Positions 51,986-64,000 of a stretch of DNA of 64,000 bases are shown piece by piece. The translations under genes were made by a program, and so were the position numbers. The notes under the pieces were generated by a model, which worked only from the letters and a program-made list of their open reading frames with translations, was not told the origin of the DNA and did not search any database. Origin of the DNA: Salvelinus alpinus (taxonomy: Eukaryota > Chordata > Actinopteri > Salmoniformes > Salmonidae); NCBI RefSeq assembly GCF_045679555.1, contig NC_092091.1:66986791-67050790 (forward strand), in the 5' to 3' direction. Position 1 is the stretch's first letter, and every line of letters begins with the position of its first letter.

Positions 51986-53069
51986 CTGGAAAACATCCTG
52001 ATCCTCCTTGCCAGTCTAGTTGTCGCATGATTAATGACTTGCTGATTTGCCAGAATCATTTGATTTTATTCATCTTCGTATAGATCCTCAGCATTATAAT
52101 ATGTTATGATCAGTGTTGGCCAAAGGCCAGCTAAACAGTAAAGCAAAGGCAGTAATGATGAACAAAAAGTTTCCAAAGATTTGAATCTCTAGTGATGATA
52201 GGCCCCTATTTATTCCAAACATGTTTCTTTCTTTTGGATTCTTGTGGATTCAACAGAAATGAGGTGTTAATGCTGCTTGCATTACAGATTTAAAAGGTAA
52301 CCCTGTCAGAAACTCTGGATCGATAGATTATTAACGATAAATGTTACAACAGGTGTACTTATGGATTGTGTTTATGTTAGCTAGTCTCTCACTGCTTGGG
52401 CCTCTCATTATCATTTGATTTATTCTGTTGAAAGCACGTCATTTTAATACTTAAACTATTTCACTTATTTAAGTACACTGTCTTTAGTTGATATTTTATG
52501 AGACTTCTCCCTAACCTGCAAACAACGAACACACTTTAAAATCATGATGAAAGCAACTGGTTGAAAGAACAGGTAAGTGGGACTATATTACTTAACTGCA
52601 CTTCATGGTCTCAACACAAAGGCAATATTGGCATATCCATATCTCAGCAGCTTGTCATAGACAGTCAAAGCACTTCCAATTGTGCGTCAGGCATCTTTTA
52701 CACTGTATCTATGATGTAAAACCTTCATCTGTTTTATATCCTTTACGCCTTTCAAGTTAATCTAAGCATCTTAATGAAGCCAAATGCCTTCGCACGATAC
52801 AGATCAAAAACACGTCCCTCCCGCCACCGCTCTCATCACCAATATGGCCCTGTGTCTTATTAGGCACAGCAAGCTGTGGTGTCAGTTTCCTCCTCTATAG
52901 GGCAATGCGTTGTTCCGTCAGGCGCATTGTAAATCATCCCGGTGGTAATGCCCTCAGATTAGCATACTATCAAAAAGCTTTCTTCATGCACCATATGGCA
53001 ACGTCTCATAACGTCTCAGCCAGGACCTCTACGTGCTTTATTGGAGAGTGTCTCGGTCTCTCCTGCTGC
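51986..53069. other. Gene-free stretch
   Basis: Nothing recognised. Confidence 0.5.
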
Positions 53070-53245
53070 GGTAGCGGTAGCATTATAGCTAGCTACAGGC
53101 AGGCTATAGCAGTACCGGTTGCTGCTGTTAGCAGTAGCATTAGAGCTAGCTACAGGCAGGCTATACCAGTACAGGCTGCTGCTAGCGTTATCATTATAGC
53201 TAGCTACATTCAGGCTATACCAGTACCGGCTGCTGCTAGTGTTAG
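53070..53245. repeat. ~58-bp tandem repeat x3
   Basis: Unit with attatagctagctacaggcag, gctatacca and gtaccggctgctgct. Confidence 0.85.
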
Positions 53246-53389
53246 CATTAACAGATGCGTGCGGGTAGAGCAGAGCAGGGACAGGGTTTTGGACGGCGTC
53301 CCATTACTGCGCTAGTTACCCTGTCAGGAGGCATTAGGCAACGCTTGATTAATGCTCCTAAGTGATTGTGTGAATAGCACTCAGGGACC

Positions 53390-53482
53390 TGGAGGAGGGA
53401 GAGAGAGGGAGAGGAATAGAGAGGTAAGGGAGAGAGCGGGAACGAGAGAAAGAGGGAGAGAGAGAGCGAGAGAGAGAGAGAG
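53390..53482. repeat. GA-rich microsatellite
   Basis: Imperfect (GA)n with ggga interruptions. Confidence 0.85.
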
Positions 53483-54149
53483 ATTATCACCTCACAGAGG
53501 AATGCCTGAACAGTAAACAGCAGCTTCTGAATGTCAGCCTGATAATGACTATGAGACCTCCTTGTTTTCCTAAAGCGTGTGGTGTGTGTGTGTTCCTAAA
53601 GCGGCTGTGTGTGTGTGTGTGTAGTGGCTCATACTGTAGGTGTAATTCTCTGTGTGTAAGGAATACACCTACACTGTTCAGGAGGAGACTAGAGATCTCA
53701 GGGCTGCCCAATGCTGGGACAATAAAGCTTTTCTGAATTAGAATCTGATCTCAGGTCTGCCTGCCTGCTCTCTCACTGACAGCTAACTCAGTTATTGTGA
53801 CCCATGAATTATTGATTGACTTTGATAATAGAAAATATATTACTTTATGGCAGATCACATCACATCCTCCCCCCTCTCACCTCATTGGAGTGCTGGTGGT
53901 GATTCCATCTGTAAATACCAGAGAGATATGCATAGGTTATGAATATCTCAGTTCTTGGTTCTCACTACCCCCCACTTGTTGTATTGCGATCATCCTTAGT
54001 CCTTAGACGTAACATTACATTGAAATATGGTATTTCTGTATTGTGGGTTTGATTAAATTCCAACGCAAGTCCCAGTGACTGAGTGATGACATTGAGTCAA
54101 TGAGATCATTGAAGCAGGCTGTTGATCTCAACACAGCAATGGAAATATT

Positions 54150-54378
54150 AGGTAACATTTTATTTGGATGGTCCATCTGTAGACGTTCTACAGACTATTA
54201 GTAGCATTTCAACTAACTATCTACTAACCCTAACCCTAACCTTAACCCTTATCCTTACCCTAACCTTAACTCTTATCCTAACCCTAACCGATAAGCAGTT
54301 GCTTATCAGCAGATAGTTTGTTGACAGTATGACTCTGTAGATGATCTATATGGGACTATCTAAATAAAGTGGGACCCT
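54150..54378. repeat. Fold-back MITE with taaccc-type centre
   Basis: Ends ggtaacattttatttggatggtcc and gggactatctaaataaagtgggacc are inverted. The centre has ctaaccctaaccttaaccc-type tandem motifs. Confidence 0.75.
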
Positions 54379-56120
54379 ACACTACCACTACTGAATCTCC
54401 CAGCATTATTTTGAGGAAATAATCACACCATTATATCCATTTCAATCGTTTCATCCTTTGCTTTATAACAGGTTTTCTCACGTTCAAATGAATCCATCTG
54501 CTTCGCTTGTGTTCTTGGTAACAGTCCCCCCTCCGCATCGGATCAATAAACCAAATGCTATGTTTAAACTGAATCAAATTTCCCACTTGTAGGCCTTGCT
54601 GCTATGCTTTCATCCACAACCCGCCTCTCGCCTCGCGTTCCTCCTCCACACTTAGCTTTACCGTATATACAATTAAACGCCCCAGTAACCAGGGCGTTTT
54701 CATTAGATTGGACCTGCAGGGTCTAACCACGGGAGCATCACCCCCCAAAAATGACCAGCACTGTAGTAATTGCATGGGGCTGTGTTTACATTAATTCATG
54801 AAACGGAGGACCGCCTCGCACGCGTTTCCCCATCGCCACTTCCACCTGTCACCCATTCCATTTGCCGCGTCAGGAGAGGAAAGGGGGGAGCCCCCCCACC
54901 CAAACTTGGGAGCCACAATCAACGATGAGCCACACACAAACACACACACACACCCCGCTTCCCCCGAAAGAGAAATCTTTGCCTCCGCAATGCAATGCAT
55001 TCCCTATTTGCTTCGCCTCCACTCTGAGCGAATGATTAAGTTTTCATGCATTTGGTTCAACCAAAATGTGTTCACTCAACCACGTCCTGTATTGATTAAT
55101 TCTAGTGCAAACAGTAGGCCAAGTGTGATATACGTAATTGGACAGTTGTCAGGGGAGAGGAGGCGTTATCCGTCCTGCCTTTCCCTCCAGATGGAAATAT
55201 AATCAGAGACACCTGGAAACACAAATATTCAGTCTGCCCTGCCATCCTAGCAGAGAAATGTACATACATGCTAGCTAGCAGGATATCCCCTCCATTCATC
55301 CAAATCCCAGTATCCAGTAAATATATTAGTAAATGTGGATATTAAAGTTATGATATTATGGATATTAAGATCATGTTTGAATATGGAATGATGGAATGTC
55401 AACAAGGTCTTTAGTAGGTCCTTCGGTCTCTGCCAGTGGTAAGACAGGACAGAGGAGGCCTGGCCATGGCCATTAAGAAGTGAGCATCACTAATATGTTC
55501 CGTGACCAATGACTTCTGACTTCCAGTCTCCACTTGGATCACTGAACATGTCATTTCCACTCTGTTTCCGTGCCAACGGGCTGCTGTGTGTATCGACATG
55601 TCCGGCCCCGTCTGTGTGTGTGTGTGTGAGTGTGTGTGTGTGACCGTTCCGCTCCGCTCTGTGCTGTGACCGTCACCATCAGCGTCAGCTATCTATCTGT
55701 CAGGCCTCGGCCACCGCATCACAGGTGGAGGCTCATCTCATCTCCCATGATCCAAAGCGATCAGGAAAAGTGCAGCTCACTCTCCAAGTAGCAGCCTCTC
55801 TTTAGCCTTTTCTCATATTGACCTGGGTTGAGAGGGAATCCAAGTGGAAATCTAGCATTAAGTATGGATTTTGTGTTGGGTTGGTCACACCACTGCCACC
55901 CATCTCCAGTCCACTCTTCACCCCACTCTCCGTCAATGGCACTAGCCAATGGTGTGTGTGTTTGTATTGCGCAACAGGGGTGGTCCCAGTGTAAGTGGAT
56001 GTTTTTGTAATGCCAAAGCCCTTGAGTGAATAAGGGGTTACCCTTGGAGATGCTGTTTGATTACTCAGCTCACAGTGGTATAACCTGGAGTGGGCTGAGG
56101 ATTCTTGGGATTAAATGTGT
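54379..56120. other. Gene-free stretch
   Basis: Only a GT run at 55613-55643. No exon or RNA gene is supported. Confidence 0.5.
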
Positions 56121-56127
56121 AAAGGAG

Positions 56128-56360
<233 letters not shown>

Positions 56361-56364
56361 GGAG

Positions 56365-56720
56365 TGTAACGGCTGTTGGAAGGAGAGGACCAAGGTGCAG
56401 CGTGGTACGTGTCCATGATGTTATTTAATAACCTGAACACTGAAACAAAAAACAAAAGTGGAACAAAACGAAACAGTCCTGTCTGGTGCAGACACAAAAC
56501 AGAAAACAACTACCCACAAAACACAAGTGGGAAAAGGCTACCTAAGTATGGTTCTCAATCAGAGACAACGATAGACAGCTGCCTCTGATTGAGAACCACA
56601 TTCGGCCAAACACATAGAAATATAAAACATAGAACAAAAACATAGAATGCCCACCCTAACTCACACCCTGACCAAACCAAAATAGAGACATAACAAAGGA
56701 ACTAAGGTCAGGGCGTGACA
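56365..56720 (-). mobile_element. Probable 356-bp solo LTR in a GA microsatellite
   Basis: Starts TGTAACGGC and ends GGGCGTGACA (TG...CA), flanked by cggag at 56360-56364 and 56721-56725. It contains a hairpin, ggttctcaatcagag / ctctgattgagaacc (56550-56597). On the minus strand it begins TGTCACGCCCTGACC, a start common to salmonid LTR-type repeats. No internal genes. Confidence 0.6.
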
Positions 56721-56862
56721 CGGAGAGAGACAGAGAGAGATGAGATGGAGAGAGACGGAGAGAGAGACGAAGAGAGATGGAGAGAGAGACAAAGAGAGAG
56801 ACAAAGAGAGAGAGATGGAGAGAGAGAGAGAGATGGAGAGAGAGACAAAGAGAGAGAGAGAC
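56721..56862. repeat. GAGA/GACGGAGA microsatellite
   Basis: Continuation of the tract split by the LTR-like insertion. Confidence 0.9.
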
Positions 56863-57070
56863 CATTTGTACATTGTTACAACACTGTATATATATAATAT
56901 AACATTTGTAATGTCTTTATTGTTTTGAAACTTCTGTATGTGTAATGTTTACTGTTAATTTGTATTGTTTATTTCACTTTTGTATAATATCTACCTCACT
57001 TGCTTTGGCAATGTTAACACATGTTTCCCATGCCAATAATGCCCCTTGAATTGAATTGAATTGAATTGAG
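56863..57070 (+). mobile_element. LINE 3' end with (TTGAA)n tail inside GA repeats
   Basis: Starts at accatttgtacattg and contains cacttgctttggcaatgtta and cccatgccaataatgcccc. It ends (ttgaa)4 directly before gagagaga. It is the longer copy of the family seen at 6325-6412. Confidence 0.75.
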
Positions 57071-57160
57071 AGAGAGATGGAGAGAGACAGAGACAGAGAG
57101 AGACGGCGAGAGAAAGATGAGAGAGAGAGACGGAGAGAGAGAGAGACAGAGAGCGGGTAG
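57071..57160. repeat. GA-rich microsatellite
   Basis: Right flank of the LINE insertion, with gagacgg and gagacag units. Confidence 0.88.
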
Positions 57161-58450
57161 GGGGGATGTGCAATGTGATATTCTGGATCATGTCTGTCTG
57201 TTTACCTGGTGGTGTGTCAACACAGAGACGTGAGTTTGATAGAGTTATTACCTTTCTGGTGCCAGGGCTAGTGGTTCTTGTCCTCCATTTGTGAGGCTGA
57301 ATCTATTAACCAGGGAGGGATGGGCGCTAAGCAGAGATTCTGGTGGAGCATCTCATCAGCTCCCTGTCATAGGTCAGGCAATTTCCCCACATTTGTTTGC
57401 TTTTGATTACTAAAACTAACTTTAAGGGGCTTTTTTTTAGTTTGTCTTATTAGCTGAACTATGTTTACTCTAAGGATGATTAGTGTGTTATTATTTCTCG
57501 CTACCTCCAGGTCTCAGAAACGTCCTTTCACAGACTGGGAGAGAGAGTACTGTGGGTCTATGTGAGCACTATGCGACAAAACACACACCGCTCGACAACA
57601 TGGGCCCTTTTGAATCTTGTGTTGCAGTTTGTGTTATCATCTTTGTAGTCATTCTGTAAGAAGAACATTTCACTGCTCCACTTACTATGTAGCTATCTGC
57701 CGCGTGTCATTGACGTTATCTGTCATGTCCATTTTAAGTGTGTGGTTGAGTGGAACGTCCAATACCCATCTTTCTGGTCCTCTCTACCTGTCAAATACTG
57801 ACCGAAAGCAATACATGAAAGATTTTGCACTGGGCAAACCCGTACGAAATGTCAACCACTTTTCAAAAAAAAGCCTTACACTGTTAGTCAAACACTATTG
57901 TTTCTTTACCTGGAATGTAGACTGTCTTGGCATTTCTGTTACCTGCTCCGTATCCTATACTATGCATCTGCTTATCCCCATCCTCAAAGCCGGCTGCTGC
58001 ACATGCCAATCAGACAAAGGAGGGTTAATGCACACTTTGTCTGGAGCCAGCAGTACCCTGAACATCACAGCAGGTCTTTGACTAATGATTTGTAGCAAAC
58101 ACATTCTCGAGCCTCTCAGGTGGCTTCCTCCAACCGGGTTCAGTGCCATGATGAAAAGCCAGAGATAAAATCAACTGACAGTTGCAACTCATTGCTGAGG
58201 AGCAAGACACTACCCAGCAGACCCCGGGAGCACAGCCCTCTCCTTTAATTTATCCCTCCTCTTTTCTGCTCACCCCTTCTCGTCTTCTATCTATCTCTGT
58301 GTGTGTCTGCGTTGTGTGTTTCTTTCCATGGGTTAGTAGTAGAAGGGAAACTGAGCTACCCTGCCACTGTTCTCTAATTAAAGGCATTCCCACCTCTTTT
58401 ATTTCAGTCCATTAAGCAGAAAACAGTGGCCACCCCTCCCTCCCTCCCTC
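57161..58450. other. Gene-free stretch
   Basis: The 154-codon frame at 57617-58081 has no recognisable domain or splice support. Confidence 0.45.
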
Positions 58451-58451
58451 C

Positions 58452-58620
<169 letters not shown>

Positions 58621-58766
58621 TCGCACATGACACACTCCAATCAATACACTCCCACTGGCTGCCTCTGTTTGCGCTCTAATGAATAGATTGCAATGCAACA
58701 CTACTACTAATTGAATTTGGTAGCAACACTAGGACCACACAGATTGTTACCTATTAAAACTAACTA

Positions 58767-58988
58767 CACTGATTCGGCTGTCCCCATAGGAGAACCCTTT
58801 TTGGTTCCAGGTAGGACCCTTTTTGGTTCCAGGTAGAACCCTTTTGAATTCCATGTAGAACCTTATGTGGAAAGGGTTCTACATGGAACCCAAAATAGTT
58901 ATTCTATCTGGAACCAAATGGGTTCTACCTGGAACCAAAAAAGGTTCTTCGAAGGGTTCTCCTTTGTAGCACCTTTAATCTAAGAGTG
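58767..58988. repeat. MITE, family of 30182-30405
   Basis: Shares cggctgtccccataggagaacc and the right end taatctaagagtg. The left terminus is missing. Confidence 0.8.
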
Positions 58989-59472
58989 TACTGATATACA
59001 GTAATATGAGTTGTTAGGGAATTATAAACTAGATTCACCCCATTTCAGATGTTATCAAAAACTGAATGAACAGGGTGTAAGATTTGAACATTTTGCTGAT
59101 AGTCTTCAGTTGTGTGTTTTCATGTGTAGACTTACTGTGATTACATGATACGATTACATAACAAGATGTGACTTATTCCTCTCTCCAACCACATGATTCT
59201 TTATAAGGGAGGTGGTTGATAGTGAATATGTACCACAATACATCCCTATCCTCGGTGTAGTGGTCGCCTACCCACTTACCTCGTCACAGTGGTCCACATA
59301 AGCACTCTAGCCCTGGGGCAGGGAGGGAGTGATGCGCCCCTTGGCTGGTGGCTGGTGGCCCGAGGTAGAGGAGCTGGGGGTGTGACAGAGGGGTGTAACC
59401 AAGCAGGCGGGGCGGGGTGGCTGGCAGATGGTTCAGTCTGAATGACTGACTGACTGATGGGGCTGACTCAGT

Positions 59473-59601
<129 letters not shown>

Positions 59602-59689
59602 TACCACATCAAGGGTTACTGTCTCTCCAGTGAGTTAACTTGTCACCTCGTTTGACATTTACTCACAGTGCCATTTTCTCCTCCTCCTC

Positions 59690-60357
59690 TCTCCTCTCAG
59701 CTGTCCTCTCTCCCCTCAGCTGTCCTCTCTCCTCTCAGCTGTCCTCTCTCCTCTCAGCTGTCCTCTCTCCTCTCAGCGGTCTTCTCTCCCCTCAGCTGTT
59801 CTCTCTCCCCTCAGCTGTTCTCTCTCCCCTCAGCTGTTCTCTCTCCTCTCAGCTGTTCTCTCTCCTCTCAGCTGTTCTCTCTCCTTTCAGCTGTTCTCTC
59901 TCCTCTCAGCTGTTCTCTCTCATCTCAGCTGTCCTCTCTCCTCTCAGCTGTCCTCTCCTCTCAGCTGTCCTCTCCTCTCAGCTGTCCTCTCTCCTCTCAG
60001 GTGTCCACTCCTCTCAGCTGTCCTCTCTCCTCTCAGCTGTCCTCTCAGCTGTCCTCTCCTCTCAGGTGTCCACTCCTCTCAGCTGTCCTAGCCTCTCAGC
60101 TGTCCTCTCCTCTCGGCTGTCCTCTCCTCTCAGCTGTCCTCTCTCATCTCAGCTGTCCTCTCTCCTCTCAGCTGTCCTCTCCTCTCGGCTGTCCTCTCCT
60201 CTCAGCTGTCCTCTCTCATCTCAGCTGTCCTCTCTCCTCTCAGCTGTCCTCTCCTCTCAGCGGTCCTCTCCTCTCAGGTGTCCTCTCCTCTCAGCTGTCC
60301 TCTCCTCTCAGCTGTCCTCTCCTCTCAGCTGTCCTCTCCTCTCAGCTGTCTTCTCTT
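59690..60357. repeat. 15/20-bp CT-rich minisatellite (ctcagctgtcctctctcct)
   Basis: About 37 units of ctcagctgt[c/t]ct with a ctctcct linker of variable length. It is open in two frames by low complexity, and the pattern changes from 20-bp to mainly 15-bp units after 59955. Confidence 0.93.
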
Positions 60358-61168
60358 TGCAGCGAGGTGGACAAAGTGTATGTACACATAGCTCTTCAAT
60401 TCCTGCTCCTGGCTTTCAGTCATAGACTACTCAAGCTCACAGTACTCCATAGAATATGTCATGGACAGCAAAGCTGACATTGATAAAGCTGATGTTTTAT
60501 ATCATAAGAATGCTTTATTATATACTTAATAAGAGTAATTAATAATATTTCTCACCATGTTGAAAATAGCGTAGTCTCAGTGTCTTTAGCTAACTGAATA
60601 TACCAGGTAGTAACAGTGTATATCTCAACCCCCTCTTAATTGAATGTTCGCCTCCTGTCACAGTCTTTCTGTGAGAAACACCTTATAGTGACCACAGCAG
60701 CTGCTCCCTGGTCAATTAGCACTGTATAAGGTGCCAAGGCAAATATTTAGCTAATTATCAATATTTAATAGCCTTTTTCTAAAGCCAGCTCCTTTCCTAA
60801 GGTCCAGCAGATGCTATTAAATCTCACCCCATAGATACACAGTTATGACATGTAATAACTACTGGAATATAAAAGAGATGAATAATTCACAGCGGGCTAA
60901 CAAATTAAGGCCTTCATTAAAAAAAGAGAGAGAAAAAACTAGCCAGGGCTTGAAACCATTCTGAATAAAACCCGGTCCAAGGTAATGCTCAGGCTCTCTC
61001 TGATAAAGAATTACAGCATTAATTCAGCCAAAGTGAACTTATTGCTCCTATTCCTTTCACAGCGATCCCTGGAGCATTCAGCGTGGGGATGGAGGACTGG
61101 AATGATAACTGCCTTTCTCTGAGAACAACTCTCGCCTCTTTTATTTCTATTCTTCCATCAAATTCATT
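60358..61168. other. Gene-free stretch, single-copy looking
   Basis: AT-rich with no repeat recognised. This is a candidate for conserved non-coding sequence, which cannot be tested here. Confidence 0.4.
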
Positions 61169-61300
<132 letters not shown>

Positions 61301-61706
61301 TCTGCGTCTGTTTCTGTGTCTGTGCTGAGTACACCGTGTATATGTGTCTGTGTGCGCATGTTTGGTGTATGTGCACGTATATGTGTTGAGGTTGAGTGGG
61401 GGTTGCACCTTTTCCATTTGGTACAATTGCTGAGGTTAGCCTATGAATACTGTGATGTTTACTCTGGGTTTTCTCCCTAGAGGGACTCGCTAGGAACCAC
61501 TTCCCTGCCAGAGCGCCATTGTGTGTACACACACAGACACACACACACGCACAGTGACCTCTCAGGGTCCTCTGTGGAATAATATGGACATAGATAAGAT
61601 ACCTTTGATGTGGGGATCTGCGCTGGCATCTTAGTTACATTTCAATACCAGTAAGTGCCATTCAGTCAAGTGATGTCCTTTATAAAATTAAAATAAAAGG
61701 CTGACT

Positions 61707-61758
61707 GGTGTGTTTTGATGATGTCATGTGTTTTGATGATGTCATGTGTTTTGATGTA
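61707..61758. repeat. 21-bp tandem repeat, ~2.5 copies
   Basis: tgtgttttgatgatgtcatg repeated. Confidence 0.85.
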
Positions 61759-62654
61759 ACCTGCGACATAATCCAAACTCTTTCAGCATGACAGGTACAA
61801 AATGATATGGTTGCTCTCGTGTACATCGTAGACTGGAGAACACAGTCAGACAGGATGTCTTTAAGCCTTTAACATTAAAGCGGGTTAAATTCCCCTCAGA
61901 GTCAACAGAGCTCCGGTTGTGTAAACTAGAGAGCTGAGGCACCTTGTGAGGAAAGACCTCCTTTAAAGCAACGCATCGCTGGAGGCATCTTCACACAACA
62001 CTGAGATATGGCTGCTGTTTCTTTCTGTTTGGAGTTTTATTTGAATTGTGATGAAAAGATCAGGGAAGGTGGCACTTATCTCCGCATATCACCCAGTCAC
62101 AGCTTAACCCAGGTTTTATTTTTGACTACATTCTAATTTGAGATCTGCCAGGTAACTTGACATAGTATTTCCTGAGTTCCCCGCGAGGCCTTTAGGGACT
62201 TAACCTGTGGTCGGGTAAAGGAGGGGAAAAAGCAATTCAATTTCCCCAAGGATATGCATGCAGAGGGTAGGAAAACATCAAGAGGCCACCTTTGATTGTT
62301 TACATCCTGGCTCTTTATAGATTTGACAGCTACTCGTCAAAATGTTTCAGGATAGATCAGCAGGTTAATTCTACCGTACGGAGATCATGTCCAAATGCTT
62401 ATCTCAAAAACATAAATGGCACTTTCTAATACCTTGAAAAGCTAACTCTGTGGACCTGTGCAGGATTAAGCCAATTTGACTCATTTTCATGTGTTGACTG
62501 AAATGTTTTGCTATTGTCAACACAGTAATTATATTAAGTCATATCAGTGGTGTAGTCAGTGCAAGACCTGGTCTGAATACCTTCAAAGCAACGATGGCCT
62601 TTAAATGGGTCAATCCATCCATTCATCCCAACAAAACAACAACTTTTCACATTT

Positions 62655-62790
62655 AGGGCTAAACTTGACATCAGACATGCTTGAATTGAATTTTTGTTGG
62701 GCGCAAATCTCCCATTGACATCAATGCATGATTTACGTGAGAATCCTAGTTAAACGCACAGATCTTAAGTCAGGATTTGGCCCTTAGTGG
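62655..62790. repeat. Probable fold-back MITE
   Basis: tttagggctaaacttgacatc and taagtcaggatttggccctta ends, with a centre caaatctcccattgacatcaa that I recognise as common in teleosts. Confidence 0.5.
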
Positions 62791-64000
62791 TTCAATATGC
62801 TGTGAATGTGATGCCATGGGACATGGTGAGGGTGTAAGCCCTTCAGGCCTAATCCACTCCCATCGTCAGGACCTGGCTCTCCTAGTTAATAAAAAGGAAT
62901 GTAGCTGGTAAACTTGTGGGGGTAGATCTTATAGGAACACATCTCTACAGATTATATGTCAGCCTTCTCAGAGACAACAAAGGGACTTGTGGAGGTAGCC
63001 TCGGGATGTTACTGTCTTGTTTGAACAGAATATGCACAGTGGTACAAGTTCTTTGCTTCACCAACGCGTCTCAGAGCATTGCTGCTTTCTGAGGGGAAAA
63101 TAAGGACGTCTAGATGTAGTGTCTGGGTCGGCCGTTATTATCACGTTAGTACAGTTTGATCTCTCGACGATACAAAGCCAGCAGTGTGGCACGAAGCGTA
63201 GAGAGGACGGTTTCTTCACTGAAATACATTTGATTCTGTAGTAAGAGCCACAGTGGTTTTCTCATTGTCAATTTGTTAATACGGATGATTTGTCTTCCAC
63301 CCAAATACTCATATTTCTCAGTCTGTACCATGCACATTGGATCTTTATGATTATTAATCTGTACGTGTCTGAGGCAGTGAGGAATTCTTACATAATCATT
63401 GACCTTATACTTCTTTAAAGATGGCTCCCACTTTTACGACTTAAACACACTGTTTTAGTATCCAGATGTGGTACAGTGATTGGTGTCCCGTGCTTATCGT
63501 TATGAACGGTATTTAGATACCAAGTGTATATATCATATATATGTCAGAACAAACCCTAAAGGCACTGTAAACCATGATGACAAGTGATCAGGCGATCATA
63601 AAACACAAGATCTGATTGCAGTCTAATGCCGAAACCCCGACAGGAAACAATGTGGGTGTCTTGGATTGCTAATCGCGGCCGATTTGAAATCCAATCGCTG
63701 ATTAATATTGTGCGCTTGTAATATGACGATATTAAAACCCTCTTGTCCCAAGGACACATTTCCATCCAACAGGCCAAAAAAGACCTACATTTCGAATGTG
63801 AGATGTATTTATTTTACTCAAATTTAGGTAGGAAAATTAATCCACGTGGGAGGTGCTAATGAGACAGAGTAAACCACACAAGGTCGTCCTCGGCAAGAGC
63901 AGATATTCCAGCGCTGTGGGGCACAGAAGACAGAACTTTTTGTTTTAGCAGACTGCCCATCAAATAAGCATAACTACCGTCATGATTCATACAGCTTTCT
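62791..64000. other. Gene-free stretch
   Basis: No exon, repeat or RNA gene recognised. Confidence 0.5.

Noticed and set aside
54226-54292. Interstitial telomere
   Set aside because: The taaccc motifs are imperfect and lie inside a fold-back MITE.
57617-58081. 154-codon plus-strand frame
   Set aside because: No similarity or gene structure; composition is like the surrounding non-coding DNA.
59640-60477. Two overlapping frames of over 260 codons (Ser/Leu-rich)
   Set aside because: CT-rich minisatellite artefact.

Overview
The window is almost certainly from a salmonid fish (Oncorhynchus, Salmo or Salvelinus type). It is AT-moderate and intron-rich, and it is packed with long CA/GT and GA/TC dinucleotide tracts, minisatellites, Tc1-like transposon remnants, a tRNA-derived SINE and many short fold-back (MITE-like) repeats that I recognise as typical of salmonid genomes. 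No bacterial or viral gene is present. The species cannot be fixed from sequence alone.

Two protein-coding genes can be supported, both on the minus strand. (1) MMAA, the mitochondrial GTPase chaperone of methylmalonyl-CoA mutase, is complete in six coding exons between 19872 (ATG) and 11262 (stop), predicting 415 residues. All splice sites and phases agree. A candidate 5' untranslated exon and a promoter-like cluster (two ETS sites, a CRE-like site and a GC box) lie at 20195-20640, and a candidate polyadenylation signal lies at 10951-10956. (2) SMAD1, a BMP-pathway receptor-activated Smad, is present only as its 3' half: the linker end and the whole MH2 domain, in four exons between 29814 and 25936. 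A 100-N assembly gap (29815-29914) cuts the linker exon, and the MH1-coding exons are not found anywhere to the right. SMAD1 followed by MMAA on the same strand is the order known from human 4q31, which supports both the identifications and orthology.

Layout: 1-11000 is gene-free sequence downstream of MMAA with repeats and minisatellites. 11262-20640 is MMAA, with three Tc1-like remnants in its introns. 20885-24670 is a LINE remnant plus MITEs between the two genes. 25000-29814 is SMAD1. 29915-64000 is at least 34 kb without a recognisable exon; it holds a nested transposon composite (32205-34994), a 1.4-kb 33-bp minisatellite (37552-38960), other minisatellites, a probable solo LTR and very long dinucleotide tracts. 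This may be the large 5' intron or upstream region of SMAD1, but the gap means that continuity is unproven.

I did not find a convincing new biological system. The most interesting signals are exon-edge duplications inside the two genes. A 69-bp partial copy of a SMAD1 MH2 exon keeps its acceptor, a 69-bp three-copy minisatellite re-creates the acceptor of the next SMAD1 exon, and a ~30-bp copy of the end of MMAA exon 5 lies in the following intron. Also notable are two LINE 3' ends that both sit inside GA microsatellites, a transposon-in-transposon nest with a clean 10-bp target duplication, and a candidate tandem-ETS promoter for MMAA.
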